A DNA stretch of 64,000 nucleotides from Actinotalea caeni (GTDB taxonomy: Bacteria > Actinomycetota > Actinomycetes > Actinomycetales > Beutenbergiaceae), in NCBI RefSeq assembly GCF_009733795.1, contig NZ_WNXX01000014.1, forward strand, positions 40,008 to 104,007, read 5' to 3'. Below, piece after piece: positions 10,055 through 18,111 of the stretch; positions within the stretch are counted from its first letter, which is position 1, and each line of letters starts with the position of its first letter. The notes under the pieces are model-generated. The model ran no database searches, was not told where the DNA came from, and saw only the letters and a list, made by a program, of their open reading frames with translations. The translations under genes were made by a program, and so were the position numbers.

Positions 10055-11470
10055 ATGACCGCGAGACGTAGGCACCGCGGGATCTGGGTCCGCCGGGCGG
10101 CTGCAGCCGCCGTCGGCGTGCTGCTGGCCACCACCGGCCTGAGCGCCGCCACCGCCGACGACCTCGACGACCTGCGCGACGAGCAGGACCGCGTCGAGCA
10201 GGAGCGCGAAGAGGTCGAGGCCGCGCTGGAGGGCACCGACACCGAGCTCGCCGAGACGTACCTGGAGCTCGACGACATCAAGCGCCGGCTGCCGGCTGCC
10301 GAGCAGGAGCTCGTGGTCGCCAACGAGGAGCTCGCCGCGGCCGAGCGGCACCTCGCCGAGGTGCAGGGCCGGCTCGACGTCGCCCGGCAGCAGCAGGCCG
10401 ACCTCAAGGCCGAGATCGCGCAGGGCGAGGCGGACATCGCCGCGACCGAGCAGGCGATGGGCGAGGTCGCCCGCACCGCCTACCGCGGCGGCGACGGCAT
10501 GAGCACGCTGACGCTGATCTTCGGCGCCGGCTCGGCCGAGGAGTTCGCCCAGGACTACTCGGCGATGAGCTCGGCGCTGCGCACGCAGAACCAGACCCTC
10601 ACCGACCTGGAGAACCTGCAGGCGGTCAACCGCAACCGGCAGACCCGGCTCGACGCCGTCGAGGAGCGGATCGTCGAGCTCGAGGCCGAGGCGCAGGACG
10701 CGGTCGCCGCGGCGGAGGAGGCGCGCCAGCGCGCCGAGGACCTCGTCGTCGAGATCCGCGAGCTCAAGGCCCAGAAGGAGGACAAGGCCGCCGAGCTGGA
10801 GCAGCTCCGCGAGGAGTACGCCGAGCAGCAGGCCGAGCTCGAGGCCGAGAACGAGCGCATCGACCAGGAGATCAAGGACGAGATCGCCCGCATCGCGGCC
10901 GCAGAGAAGGCCGAGCGCGAGCGACAGGCCCGCATCGCCGCCCAGCAGGCACAGCAGCAGCAGAGCTCCGGCGGTGGCGGTGGGGGCGGCGGCTCCGGCG
11001 GCGGCTCGAGCGGCGGCGGGGGTGGCTCCGGCGGCGGTGGCGGCGGCGGGAGCAGCACCGGTGCCTTCATCAAGCCGATCAGCCGCTCGCTGTACGTGAC
11101 GTCGCCGTACGGGATGCGCTGGTACCCGATCACCGGTGGCTACTTCTTCCACCAGGGCGTCGACCTGCGGTCGGGCTGCGGCGAGGCGCAGATGGCGGCC
11201 GCGTCCGGCACGGTGGTCGGGGTGCGGCCCGCGGCGGGCAACGGCACCCACGGCAACCAGGTGCTGGTCAACCACGGTGTCATCAACGGCAGCTCGTGGG
11301 TGAGCGTCTACAACCACCTGTCGCGGTTCGCGGTCAGCACGGGCCAGTGGGTCTCGCAGGGCCAGACGATCGGGTACACCGGCGCCACCGGCAACGTCAC
11401 GGGGTGCCACGTGCACTTCGAGCTGTGGCGCAACGGGGCGACCGTCAACCCGATGCCCTACATCTCCTGA
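10055..11470 (+). CDS. M23 family peptidoglycan hydrolase with coiled coil, probable FtsEX-controlled
   Basis: A 471-aa secreted EnvC-like protein. ATG 10055 gives a signal peptide ([20 protein letters not shown] then a small-residue cleavage region near SAATADD). Residues about 30-290 are a long heptad-rich, charged coiled coil, followed by a Gly/Ser linker (about 305-340) and an M23/LytM domain. Zinc ligands are visible as HxxxD (His366, Asp370, in [13 protein letters not shown]) and HxH (His452 and His454, in GCHVHFELW), so the domain is probably active, unlike degenerate EnvC. The gene starts 11 bp after ftsX, matching the known pairing in which FtsEX triggers a hydrolase through its coiled coil to split daughter cells. 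Confidence 0.93.
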   Translation: MTARRRHRGIWVRRAAAAAVGVLLATTGLSAATADDLDDLRDEQDRVEQEREEVEAALEGTDTELAETYLELDDIKRRLPAAEQELVVANEELAAAERHLAEVQGRLDVARQQQADLKAEIAQGEADIAATEQAMGEVARTAYRGGDGMSTLTLIFGAGSAEEFAQDYSAMSSALRTQNQTLTDLENLQAVNRNRQTRLDAVEERIVELEAEAQDAVAAAEEARQRAEDLVVEIRELKAQKEDKAAELEQLREEYAEQQAELEAENERIDQEIKDEIARIAAAEKAERERQARIAAQQAQQQQSSGGGGGGGGSGGGSSGGGGGSGGGGGGGSSTGAFIKPISRSLYVTSPYGMRWYPITGGYFFHQGVDLRSGCGEAQMAAASGTVVGVRPAAGNGTHGNQVLVNHGVINGSSWVSVYNHLSRFAVSTGQWVSQGQTIGYTGATGNVTGCHVHFELWRNGATVNPMPYIS

Positions 11471-11555
11471 CGCCCTCGGCATAACGGTTGGGCCGCCGTC
11501 GGGCGGCTCGCTTACCCTGGTCCGGTCGTCGGGTCGGGCGGCAGGAGAGGCAGTC

Positions 11556-12074
11556 GTGAGCAACGTCAAGGGTGGCGCCAAGAAGAAGAAGGTGCCCGCG
11601 GGCACCGACCCGCGCACGGTCAAGAACGTCGTGGCGCGCAACAAGAAGGCGCGGCACGACTACCACATCGACGACACCTACGAGGCGGGGCTGTCGCTGA
11701 CCGGCACCGAGGTGAAGAGCCTGCGTGCCGGGCGCGCCTCGCTCGTGGACGGCTGGGTCGCGATCGACCGCGGCGAGGCCTGGCTCGAGGGCGTGCACAT
11801 CCCCGAGTACACCGAGGGCACCTGGACGAACCACGCGCCGCGGCGCAAGCGCAAGCTGCTGCTGCACCGTGAGCAGATCGAGAAGCTGGCCCAGGTCTCG
11901 CGCGAGAAGGGCCGCACGATCGTGCCGCTGGAGCTGTACTTCATCGGCGGTCGCGCGAAGGTCGAGATCGCGACCGCGCGCGGCAAGCAGCTGTGGGACA
12001 AGCGTGAGACGCTGCGGCGCCAGCAGGACGAGCGCGAGGCGCAGCGGGCGATGAGCCTGCGTCGCCAGCTCTGA
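11556..12074 (+). CDS. smpB: SsrA-binding protein SmpB
   Basis: A 172-aa partner of tmRNA. It binds the tRNA-like domain, delivers it to stalled ribosomes, and its C-terminal tail occupies the empty mRNA channel. Recognised by [48 protein letters not shown] and [10 protein letters not shown], and by the basic tail [20 protein letters not shown]. The GTG at 11556 has GGCAGGAGAGG upstream as ribosome site. The N-terminus carries an extra Lys-rich stretch ([11 protein letters not shown]). Its RNA partner ssrA lies about 2.1 kb downstream, beyond one membrane-protein gene. Confidence 0.97.
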   Translation: MSNVKGGAKKKKVPAGTDPRTVKNVVARNKKARHDYHIDDTYEAGLSLTGTEVKSLRAGRASLVDGWVAIDRGEAWLEGVHIPEYTEGTWTNHAPRRKRKLLLHREQIEKLAQVSREKGRTIVPLELYFIGGRAKVEIATARGKQLWDKRETLRRQQDEREAQRAMSLRRQL

Positions 12075-12153
12075 CCTGGTTCCGCCGGGAGGGGGAGGTC
12101 TCTCCACCGGGCGGGTGCGGTGCCGGCGTGGTGGCGCCACTAGCCTGCAGAGC

Positions 12154-14016
12154 ATGACTCGACGTCGTCCCCTGACCCTCCTGCTGGCGCTGGTGGTGGC
12201 GCTCGTCGTGGCGGCCGCGGTGCTGCCCGCCGGCCCCGCACGCGCCGACGACGACCAGGGCGACCGCGAGATCACTCGCTACGTGATCGAGGCCGACGCG
12301 CAGCCCGACGGCACGATCGCCGTCCGGCAGGAGATCGACCTGGACTTCGCGACCACGCCGGGCCACGGGCTGTTCCTCACGCTGATCACCCGGCAGGAGA
12401 TCGACGGCGACCCCGACCACTACCGGGTGCTCGAGATCGACGACGTCCAGGTCACCTCGCCCAGCGGCGCCCCCGACGACCTGTACCTCGACGAGGAGGA
12501 CGCCGGTCTGGTCATCCGGATCGGCGACGAGGACATCGGGGACGTCTCGGGCGTGCAGACCTACGTCGTCACGTACACGGTCGCCGGGGTGCCGAACAGC
12601 GGCGTCGGCGCGGGCGGCGAGGACGAGATCTACTGGAACGTCATCGGCGCCGGGTTCGAGCTGCCGATCTCGGACGTGACGGTGCGGCTGAACGCCCCGA
12701 CCGAGCCGCTGCAGGTCGACTGCTTCACGGGCCGCGTCGGGTCGAAGGCGCGGTGCTCGGGCTTCGCGGTGACCGACGGCGGGGTGGAGTTCCGGCAGGA
12801 CCGCCTCTCCCCGGGCACAGGGCTGAGCGTGGTCGCCGCCTACGAGGGCGGCACGTTCGGCGGTGTGACGCCGATCCTGGCCCCGCGCCGGACGTTCTCC
12901 AACAGCATGGGTCTCCAGACGCCGGCCGTCCCCGCCGCGGGTGTGCTCGCCCTCGTGGGGGCGGCCGGGGTCGCGGTGGTGGCCCGCCGCCGTGGGCGCG
13001 ACCTCGCCTATCTCGACGTGACGCCGGGCCTGGCGCCGCCGGGCGGGACGGCGGGGGAGGCCGCCGTCGGGCCGCGCCGCAAGACACCGGTGGCGGTGCA
13101 GTTCACGCCGCCGCCGGACGTGCTGCCGGGTGAGATGGGGACGCTGTTCGACGAGCGTGCCGACCGCCGCGACGTCACCGCGACGATCATCGACCTGGCG
13201 GTGCGCGGCTACCTGCGGATCGAGGAGATCCCGGGCGCCGAGAAGCCGGACTGGCGGCTGGTGCGCGACGTCGACCGCAGCTGGGACGACCTGCGGCCGT
13301 TCGAGCGCACGCTGCTGCGGGGGATCTTCTCGACGTCGGGGGAGAAGAAGCGGCTCAGCAAGCTGGGCACCCGGTTCGCCGAGGCCGTCTCCGACGCGCA
13401 GGACCAGCTGTACGAGGAGATGGTGGCGCGCGGCTGGTTCACGCACTCCCCGCAGGCGGTGCGCCGGTCGTGGGTGGGCGCCGGCGTGCTGCTGGTCCTG
13501 GCCGGGCTGGTGCTGACGGTGCTGCTCGCCTTCCTCACCGGGTGGGGGATGCTCGGGCTGGCGGTGGTGGTCGTCGGGATCGCGGTGCTGATCGCCTCCT
13601 CGACAGCGCCCGCGCGCACCGCCGAGGGCAGCGCCGTGCTGGCGCAGACGCTGGGGTTCAAGCGCTACATCGAGACCGCCGAGGCGAACCAGCTGCGCTG
13701 GGAGGCGGGACAGGACATCTTCTCCAGGTACCTGCCGTTCGCGATGGCGTTCGGGCTCGAGAACCGGTGGGTGGGGCTGTTCGCCGAGCTCGCCGAGCAG
13801 GGCGTGGAGCTGCCCGAGCAGGGCTGGTACGTGGGCTCGACGCCCGCGGTGGCGCTGTGGAGCTCCGGGTTCGGGCAGGCGGTGTCGTCGTTCAGCTCGG
13901 CCGCCGACCTCGCGGTGGCGACGGCGACGCCCGCCTCCTCCGGCGGCTCCGGGTTCTCCTCCGGTGGCGGGTTCTCCGGCGGCGGCATCGGCGGTGGCGG
14001 GGGCGGCGGCTGGTGA
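12154..14016 (+). CDS. DUF2207 family membrane protein
   Basis: A 620-aa predicted membrane protein. An N-terminal signal (LTLLLALVVALVVAAAVLPAG) is followed by an extracytoplasmic beta-rich domain with the DUF2207 features ITRYVIEADAQPDGTIAVRQ and IYWNVIGAGFELPISDVTVRL. Next come a transmembrane helix (AAGVLALVGAAGVAVVARRRG, near residue 265), a cytoplasmic domain with DVTATIIDLAVRGYLRIEEI (a winged-helix-like stretch common to the family), two further helices near residues 450-490, and a C-terminal Gly/Ser tail ending GGGGGGGW. Function of the family is unknown. It is interposed between smpB and ssrA without visible functional link. Confidence 0.85.
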   Translation: MTRRRPLTLLLALVVALVVAAAVLPAGPARADDDQGDREITRYVIEADAQPDGTIAVRQEIDLDFATTPGHGLFLTLITRQEIDGDPDHYRVLEIDDVQVTSPSGAPDDLYLDEEDAGLVIRIGDEDIGDVSGVQTYVVTYTVAGVPNSGVGAGGEDEIYWNVIGAGFELPISDVTVRLNAPTEPLQVDCFTGRVGSKARCSGFAVTDGGVEFRQDRLSPGTGLSVVAAYEGGTFGGVTPILAPRRTFSNSMGLQTPAVPAAGVLALVGAAGVAVVARRRGRDLAYLDVTPGLAPPGGTAGEAAVGPRRKTPVAVQFTPPPDVLPGEMGTLFDERADRRDVTATIIDLAVRGYLRIEEIPGAEKPDWRLVRDVDRSWDDLRPFERTLLRGIFSTSGEKKRLSKLGTRFAEAVSDAQDQLYEEMVARGWFTHSPQAVRRSWVGAGVLLVLAGLVLTVLLAFLTGWGMLGLAVVVVGIAVLIASSTAPARTAEGSAVLAQTLGFKRYIETAEANQLRWEAGQDIFSRYLPFAMAFGLENRWVGLFAELAEQGVELPEQGWYVGSTPAVALWSSGFGQAVSSFSSAADLAVATATPASSGGSGFSSGGGFSGGGIGGGGGGGW

Positions 14017-14086
14017 CCGGTGCTGGTGACCGGCTGCTGACCGGTGCCGCGGGGGAATGAGCTGGGTCGGCGCGGCGTTGGGCACG

Positions 14087-14119
14087 TAGGATGGCACTGC
14101 CGCCCGGCCGCGAGGCCGG
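14087..14119 (+). promoter_or_regulatory. Candidate ssrA promoter and leader hairpin
   Basis: TAGGAT (14087-14092) is a plausible -10 box about 50 bp before the mature tmRNA end; the -35 region is weak. CCGGCC-GCGA-GGCCGG (14104-14119) then forms a stem with a GNRA tetraloop in the would-be leader, which RNase P would remove when it makes the mature 5' end. Confidence 0.45.
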
Positions 14120-14141
14120 TGGTGCTTGACAACTCAACAGG

Positions 14142-14508
14142 GGGGGTGATCGGTTTCGACGACGGTCGTCGTCCCAGGAGAAGCGGGTCGAGGATGCACG
14201 GTCATCTCGTCAACGCTCCGTGCAAACCAATAGGTGCCGATTCCAAGCGCACCGAGTTCGCCCTCGCCGCCTGAGCGAGCCCGAACTCCGTCAGCCCGGG
14301 ATAGCTTCCGACCCGGTTCCTGGCGTCATCTAGGAAGCCACTGCTCGTAGCCCTCGTCACCGGGGTTACGGGGACATCTAGGTGACTGAGCCCGTCAGCG
14401 ACTTGTCTGCGTGATCGCTGGGGCCGAGAAACTCATCAGCAGACTGCACCCGGAGAAGCCCTGGTTCAGCACCGTCGGACGCGGGTTCGATTCCCGCCAC
14501 CTCCACCC
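14142..14508 (+). ncRNA. ssrA: tmRNA (ssrA)
   Basis: Transfer-messenger RNA rescuing stalled ribosomes with SmpB. The 5' half starts GGGGGTG and continues ATCGGTTTCGAC, the tmRNA hallmark; the 3' half has a T arm GGGTTCGATTCCC and the strand CACCTCC that pairs with GGGGGTG. The tag reading frame resumes at GCC 14236 and encodes ADSKRTEFALAA, stopping at TGA 14272-14274. This matches the actinobacterial tags ending in ALAA that target proteins to ClpXP. After the discriminator A14505 the DNA reads CCC, so the terminal CCA seems to be added post-transcriptionally. The 3' end is the integration site of the downstream island. Confidence 0.95.
14487..14506 (+). other. attL-like site, 20-bp core in the ssrA 3' end
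   Basis: TCGATTCCCGCCACCTCCAC comprises the T loop, T stem and acceptor strand of tmRNA. The identical 20-mer is found once more at 28396-28415 in the same orientation. Such duplications mark integration of elements that use a tyrosine integrase and restore the RNA gene; a (broken) integrase gene lies immediately inside. Confidence 0.8.
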
Positions 14509-14552
14509 CATGACAAAGCCACCGCGCGTCAGCGCGAGTGGCTTTTGTCATG
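14509..14552 (+). terminator. Hairpin terminator-like structure after ssrA
   Basis: CATGACAAAGCCAC (14509-14522) pairs with GTGGCTTTTGTCATG (14538-14552) apart from one extra T. The loop is CGCGCGTCAGCGCGA. The hairpin beyond the right att site has the identical 15-nt loop with an entirely different stem. Confidence 0.7.
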
Positions 14553-14560
14553 CGGGGAGG

Positions 14561-14630
14561 TGTCGGGTGTCGGGAGGAGGAGCGCCCACCGAGGGACGAG
14601 GTGGTCGCGACGACGGGTCCCGCCACCTCC
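14561..14630 (+). repeat. 70-bp structured repeat, copy 1
   Basis: First of three near-identical copies (others at 17960-18028 and 28465-28534). Ends can pair: GGAGGTGTCGGG (14557-14568) with CCCGCCACCTCC (14619-14630), a 12-bp stem with one mismatch. An inner GTCGCGAC palindrome lies at about 14603-14612. The 3' end shares TCCCGCCACCTCCAC with the tmRNA 3' end. Confidence 0.85.
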
Positions 14631-14636
14631 ACCACG

Positions 14637-14671
14637 AAGCGCCGTGTACCAGTGGTACACGGCGCTTTTTG
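14637..14671. terminator. Strong intrinsic terminator
   Basis: AAGCGCCGTGTACC-AGT-GGTACACGGCGCTT is a perfect 14-bp stem with a 3-nt loop, followed by a T run. It works on the + strand and has A residues on the other side. It insulates ssrA from the integrase gene. Confidence 0.85.
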
Positions 14672-14777
14672 TTGTATTTCCAACGGTTTCCGGCGATCGG
14701 CTCCGTAGGCAGGAGTTGGCACGGATCGGCCGGAATTGGCACAAGAACTGTCACACGCTGAGAGGGGTCGGGGTTCG

Positions 14778-15950
14778 ATGGCGCGTTCAGGACCGCTTCC
14801 ACGCGGGATCACGCTCTACCGGGGACGCTACCGCGTGCGCCTGTCCGTCGATGGGCAGACGCACGCGCTCGGCATGTTCGACACCCTCGGTGATGCCAAG
14901 GCGGCGCTGGCGATCGCGAAGGGCGAGGCGGTCCGCGGATGGTTCGTGCCGCCCTCGGAGCTGCGGGCGCAGCGGCGTGCGGTCGTCGAGCGGGAGGCGC
15001 TGGAGTCGGTGACGGTCGGGGAGTGGGCGCAGACCTGGCTGGCCGAGATGGACGCGAACCCGAAGCGCTCGCACTCGACCGTGGTGAGCTACACCTCGGT
15101 GCTGCGCAACCACGTGCTGCCGACGCTGGGGCACGTGCGCTTGGTCGACCTGACCACGCAGCAGGTCTCGGACCTGCTTGCCGAGCTCCGCTCCCGCCCC
15201 TCGGCCCGCCACCCAGGAGCCAAGGCCAACGGCATCACCCACACGACGACGATCGTGCTGCGCTCGATGATCAACGCGGCGGTCAAGCGGGAGGTCGGCG
15301 GGCTGACAGCGTTCCGGTTCCCCGAGGCGGTCGGACACGTGCGCGTGCGGCCGGCCGAGGAAGACGGCGACGTTGCGACGCCGGCCGAGGTCGCGGCGAT
15401 GGCCGAGGCGATGCCGGAGCACCTGCGGATCGCGGTGCCACTGGCGGCGTGGTGCGCGCTGCGGCTGGGGGGGTGCTCGGGCTAGAGCGGCGCGACCTGG
15501 ACCATCTGGACGACCCGGCTCGGGCGACGCTGCACGTGCGGCGACAGTGGAACACCAAGGCGCATGCGATCACTGACCCGAAGGCGGACTCGGCGAGGTC
15601 GATCGCGATCCCGCGGCTCTTGCTGCCGGCGCTGGTGGCGCACCTGGAGGAGTTCACCGGCGCGAAGCCGACGAGCACCGTGCTCCGTGGTCGCCGTAGA
15701 GATGTTCGGGTATCGCAGACGACGTTCGACAACGCATGGCGCGAGGCACGCAAGGGCGTGCGACCGACATTCCACTTCCACGACCTCCGGCACACCGGCC
15801 TGACGATCTACGCCCAGCAGGGCGCGACGCTCGCCGAACTGCTCCACCGCGGCGGCCACAGCGATCAGCGTTGCACTGAGGTACCAGCACGTCACGGTCG
15901 AGCGGGATCGAGCGTTGACCGACAGGCTCAGCGACGTCGTCTCGGCATGA
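14778..15950 (+). pseudogene. Tyrosine-type integrase, disrupted by two frameshifts
   Basis: Site-specific recombinase remnant beside the attL-like site. Frame 1 (14778-15485) gives the N-terminal DNA-binding module (YRGRYRVRLSVDGQTHALG) and the SAM-like core-binding domain (TVGEWAQTWLAEM, HVLPTLGHVRLVDLT). It breaks in a run of seven Gs near 15466-15472 within LRLG/EVLGLERRDL. The second frame carries HDLRHTGLTIYAQQGATLAE (the HxxR motif) and HRGGHSD. A second break near 15868 moves ALRYQHVTVERDRALTDRL, with the nucleophile Tyr, to a third frame. All catalytic residues (R, HxxR, H, Y) survive but in three frames. The first break could be a homopolymer sequencing error; the second is not in a homopolymer. 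Confidence 0.85.
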
Positions 15951-15986
15951 CCTGTCTAGCGCGACTTCCGCCATTAGGGTTCGAGC

Positions 15987-17183
15987 GTGTCGGATGAGTC
16001 GGAAGCCAGCCTCGATCGGATGGTGACGGCGCTGGTGCCGTCGCTCTCGCGGAGTCTGGCCGAGCAGTTCAACGTGTTTCGGGTGATGCACCACGGAACT
16101 CACGAGAGGCAGTTGTCCAACGTCTTCGCTTGGCTTCTGCGCGCCGACGCCACCCACGGGCTCGGAGACACCTTCCAGCGGATCTTTGTCAGGCAGGTGA
16201 GTGCGCAGGTCGCGCCCGGCATGGCGCTACCGGCTACCGGCTATCGGGTGACGCAGGAGGTGAACACGTCGGGGCCAGACGACTTGTCCGCAGACATTGC
16301 CGACATCGTGCTCACCGGTGAGAACGCGGTGCTCGTGGTGGAGAACTTCGAGTCCTCCGATGGGCATGGGCATTGCTACGAGCGGTATCTCAGATTCGGG
16401 CAGGCAGGTGGCACCGCCCTCAGCGTGGTCGTGCTTCTGTGTCACCGACATGAGCCGAGCCGGCAGCGCGACGGTTGGGAGAACGCGGTTGTGCTGACCT
16501 ACTCCGAGTTGCTCGGCGAGCTGCAACGGCATCTCGCGGCCGACGCAAGATGGCAGCGGGCACACCCCGAACCCCACTTCTTCATCAGCCAGCTCATCGA
16601 TCACTTCGTGGAAGGGGCCGCGGCCGTGAACATCGACGACCAGATCTCGTTCATCAGCACCATGTGCGCCACAGGCGAGTCCGCGCGGTACGGTCATCAG
16701 CGGCACGACGTCGCTGGTGAAGAGTTCGCCAATCTGGTGGCGCAACACGCTCGGCGCCAGTTCGAGGAGGCCCGTGGCACGCTCGGCCGGGTGAAGCGAG
16801 CCTTGAAGGATCACGCGGACCGAATCCTGGTCGCGCAGCTCAACGCTGGACTTGCGGCGGGACCGGTGACGTCCGTGAAGACGCCGTACAAAGGCCAATG
16901 GCAGTGGTGCGTAGCGCTGTACCGCGCGGACGCGGCGCATCTCTTCATCGAGTTCGGACCGACAGCCGTAGTCGAGAACACGCGCGTGCCGCAGCCCCTC
17001 GCGGCACCGGACTATTCGAGGCTCTTCGTCACACGCCGGGCGGAGGGTGGCGGGATCGACCTCATCAGCCAGACCGATGTCGGTCTCTACGAAGTGCTGG
17101 CAGGGCTGCCGTCCACAGACGTCCGACTCCGAGACGCGCTCATCGAAGCAGCCTCGAGGAGCACGACGTCAGAACGCTCGTAG
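15987..17183 (+). CDS. PD-(D/E)XK nuclease-like protein (PDDEXK_4 type), possibly inactive
   Basis: A 398-aa protein from GTG 15987. The N-terminal HHGTHERQLSNVFAWLLRAD and HGLGDTFQRIF match the opening of PDDEXK_4 proteins (HExxxSxxLAWLLdP ... HGlgdxFl). The core is ADIADIVLTGENAVLVVENF, where D and E of the D...ExK motif are in place but the Lys is replaced by Phe. This predicts either a lost nuclease activity or a relocated Lys. The C-terminal half (helical, then YKGQWQWCVALYR) is not recognised. Composition differs from the chromosome. It lies between the integrase remnant and the convergent nucleotidyltransferase gene, so it is island cargo, probably linked to defence; substrate unknown. 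Confidence 0.65.
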   Translation: MSDESEASLDRMVTALVPSLSRSLAEQFNVFRVMHHGTHERQLSNVFAWLLRADATHGLGDTFQRIFVRQVSAQVAPGMALPATGYRVTQEVNTSGPDDLSADIADIVLTGENAVLVVENFESSDGHGHCYERYLRFGQAGGTALSVVVLLCHRHEPSRQRDGWENAVVLTYSELLGELQRHLAADARWQRAHPEPHFFISQLIDHFVEGAAAVNIDDQISFISTMCATGESARYGHQRHDVAGEEFANLVAQHARRQFEEARGTLGRVKRALKDHADRILVAQLNAGLAAGPVTSVKTPYKGQWQWCVALYRADAAHLFIEFGPTAVVENTRVPQPLAAPDYSRLFVTRRAEGGGIDLISQTDVGLYEVLAGLPSTDVRLRDALIEAASRSTTSERS

Positions 17184-17262
17184 TTGGTTAGCCGTGCGGT
17201 GCAGGCCCGGCTGCGAGTAGGGCCAGCGACACCTGTGCCCGGCGTCTGCGGGCCGCAGGCAC

Positions 17263-17928
17263 CTATGACCATGCCGGATGATCGTCGGGCAGTGCTCGGG
17301 CGAGGTTCCGAATCCTGCGGGCGTCTGAGCCGGTCCACATCTCGGGTGACTCCAGAAGGGCATCGGCGTCCCTGACCGTAGCGGCCAGCATCGCGCCGTC
17401 GAGCAGGTGGCGATCTCGGTCACGGGAGTCCACGCGGTAGGCCCCGCCCTCGAGCGTGAGCGCACCGAGGACATTGGGGATGCTGATCGTCACGTCGTCG
17501 CCGGCCTCGGTGGACAGGCGCAGGTCGACCGTCTTGCGCAGCGCTGAGGTGCCTCCTGGTGCCTCGACGAGGGCGTGACGTCCTACCTGCTCTGCGACGG
17601 CCCGCGGCGCGGCGTGGTCGGCGATCAGCACGTCGATGACGTGCCGACTCTCGCCCTTGGAGCGGACGAACCGATGGGCAGGATCGCGGCGGTCGTGGGG
17701 ATCGACCAACTGATACCCGAGGTCGCGGAGGCTCGCGCGGGCACCGTTCCAGCTGATCGCGCCGGTCTCGATGTGGAGGACGACGTCGATGTCGTCGGTG
17801 GGGCGGGTGACCGCTAGTCCGGCGTGCAGAACGTGTGCCTGCACCATGAGGCCGCCGACGAGGGTCCACGAACCCGGAGGCAGCCGGCGGGCGAGTTCGG
17901 GTAGCCGTGTCGCAAGCCTGCTTGTCAC
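17263..17928 (-). CDS. Nucleotidyltransferase-fold protein (AbiEii-like), solitary
   Basis: A 221-aa protein on the - strand, from GTG 17928. GGLMVQAHVLHAGLAVTRPT followed by DDIDVVLHI is the nucleotidyltransferase motif (GG...hxRxTxDID), and VIDVLIAD supplies the third acidic position. AbiEii toxins share this fold and usually pair with an AbiEi antitoxin; none is adjacent, so an orphan toxin-type or housekeeping nucleotidyltransferase are both possible. The C-terminus (LSTEAGDDVTISIPNVLGAL, then HLLDGAMLAATVRDADALL) is helical. Copy 2 of the 70-bp repeat begins 32 bp upstream of the start, so the promoter must lie in or beyond it. It is convergent with the preceding gene. Confidence 0.6.
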   Translation of the reverse strand: MTSRLATRLPELARRLPPGSWTLVGGLMVQAHVLHAGLAVTRPTDDIDVVLHIETGAISWNGARASLRDLGYQLVDPHDRRDPAHRFVRSKGESRHVIDVLIADHAAPRAVAEQVGRHALVEAPGGTSALRKTVDLRLSTEAGDDVTISIPNVLGALTLEGGAYRVDSRDRDRHLLDGAMLAATVRDADALLESPEMWTGSDARRIRNLARALPDDHPAWS

Positions 17929-17959
17929 ACCACTGGCACACGGCGGATGGGGAGGATGG

Positions 17960-18028
17960 TGTCGGGTGTCGGGACGAGGAGCGCCCACCGAGGGACGAGG
18001 TGGTCGCGACGACGGGTCCCGCCACCTC
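17960..18028 (+). repeat. 70-bp structured repeat, copy 2 (inside the island)
   Basis: Nearly identical to copy 1 from TGTCGGG to CCACCTC. The terminal stem is reduced to GGTGTCGGG paired with CCCGCCACC. It separates the integrase/nuclease-like/nucleotidyltransferase segment from the restriction-modification segment, splitting the island in two. Confidence 0.85.
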
Positions 18029-18111
18029 TGCCGCGGCGCGCCATCGATTGACGCCCTCCGCCGTTCGACGTCGCGGCGATACTGTCGCCGTAGTGTCGAG
18101 GAGGAGTCGTC

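Noticed and set aside
11941..14097. 718-codon open frame on the - strand under the DUF2207 gene
   Set aside because: It is antisense to a well-supported gene, with His/Arg/Pro-rich low-complexity sequence and no domain.
14561..14634. tRNA gene at 70-bp repeat copy 1 (acceptor-like stem, terminal ACCA, 78 nt)
   Set aside because: No D arm, anticodon arm or GGTTCGA T arm could be folded by eye. Kept as a structured repeat.
14378..14812. 144-aa frame antisense to tmRNA containing VEVAGIEPAS
   Set aside because: This string is the well-known false translation of the complement of a tRNA-like 3' end. The RNA gene explains the sequence.
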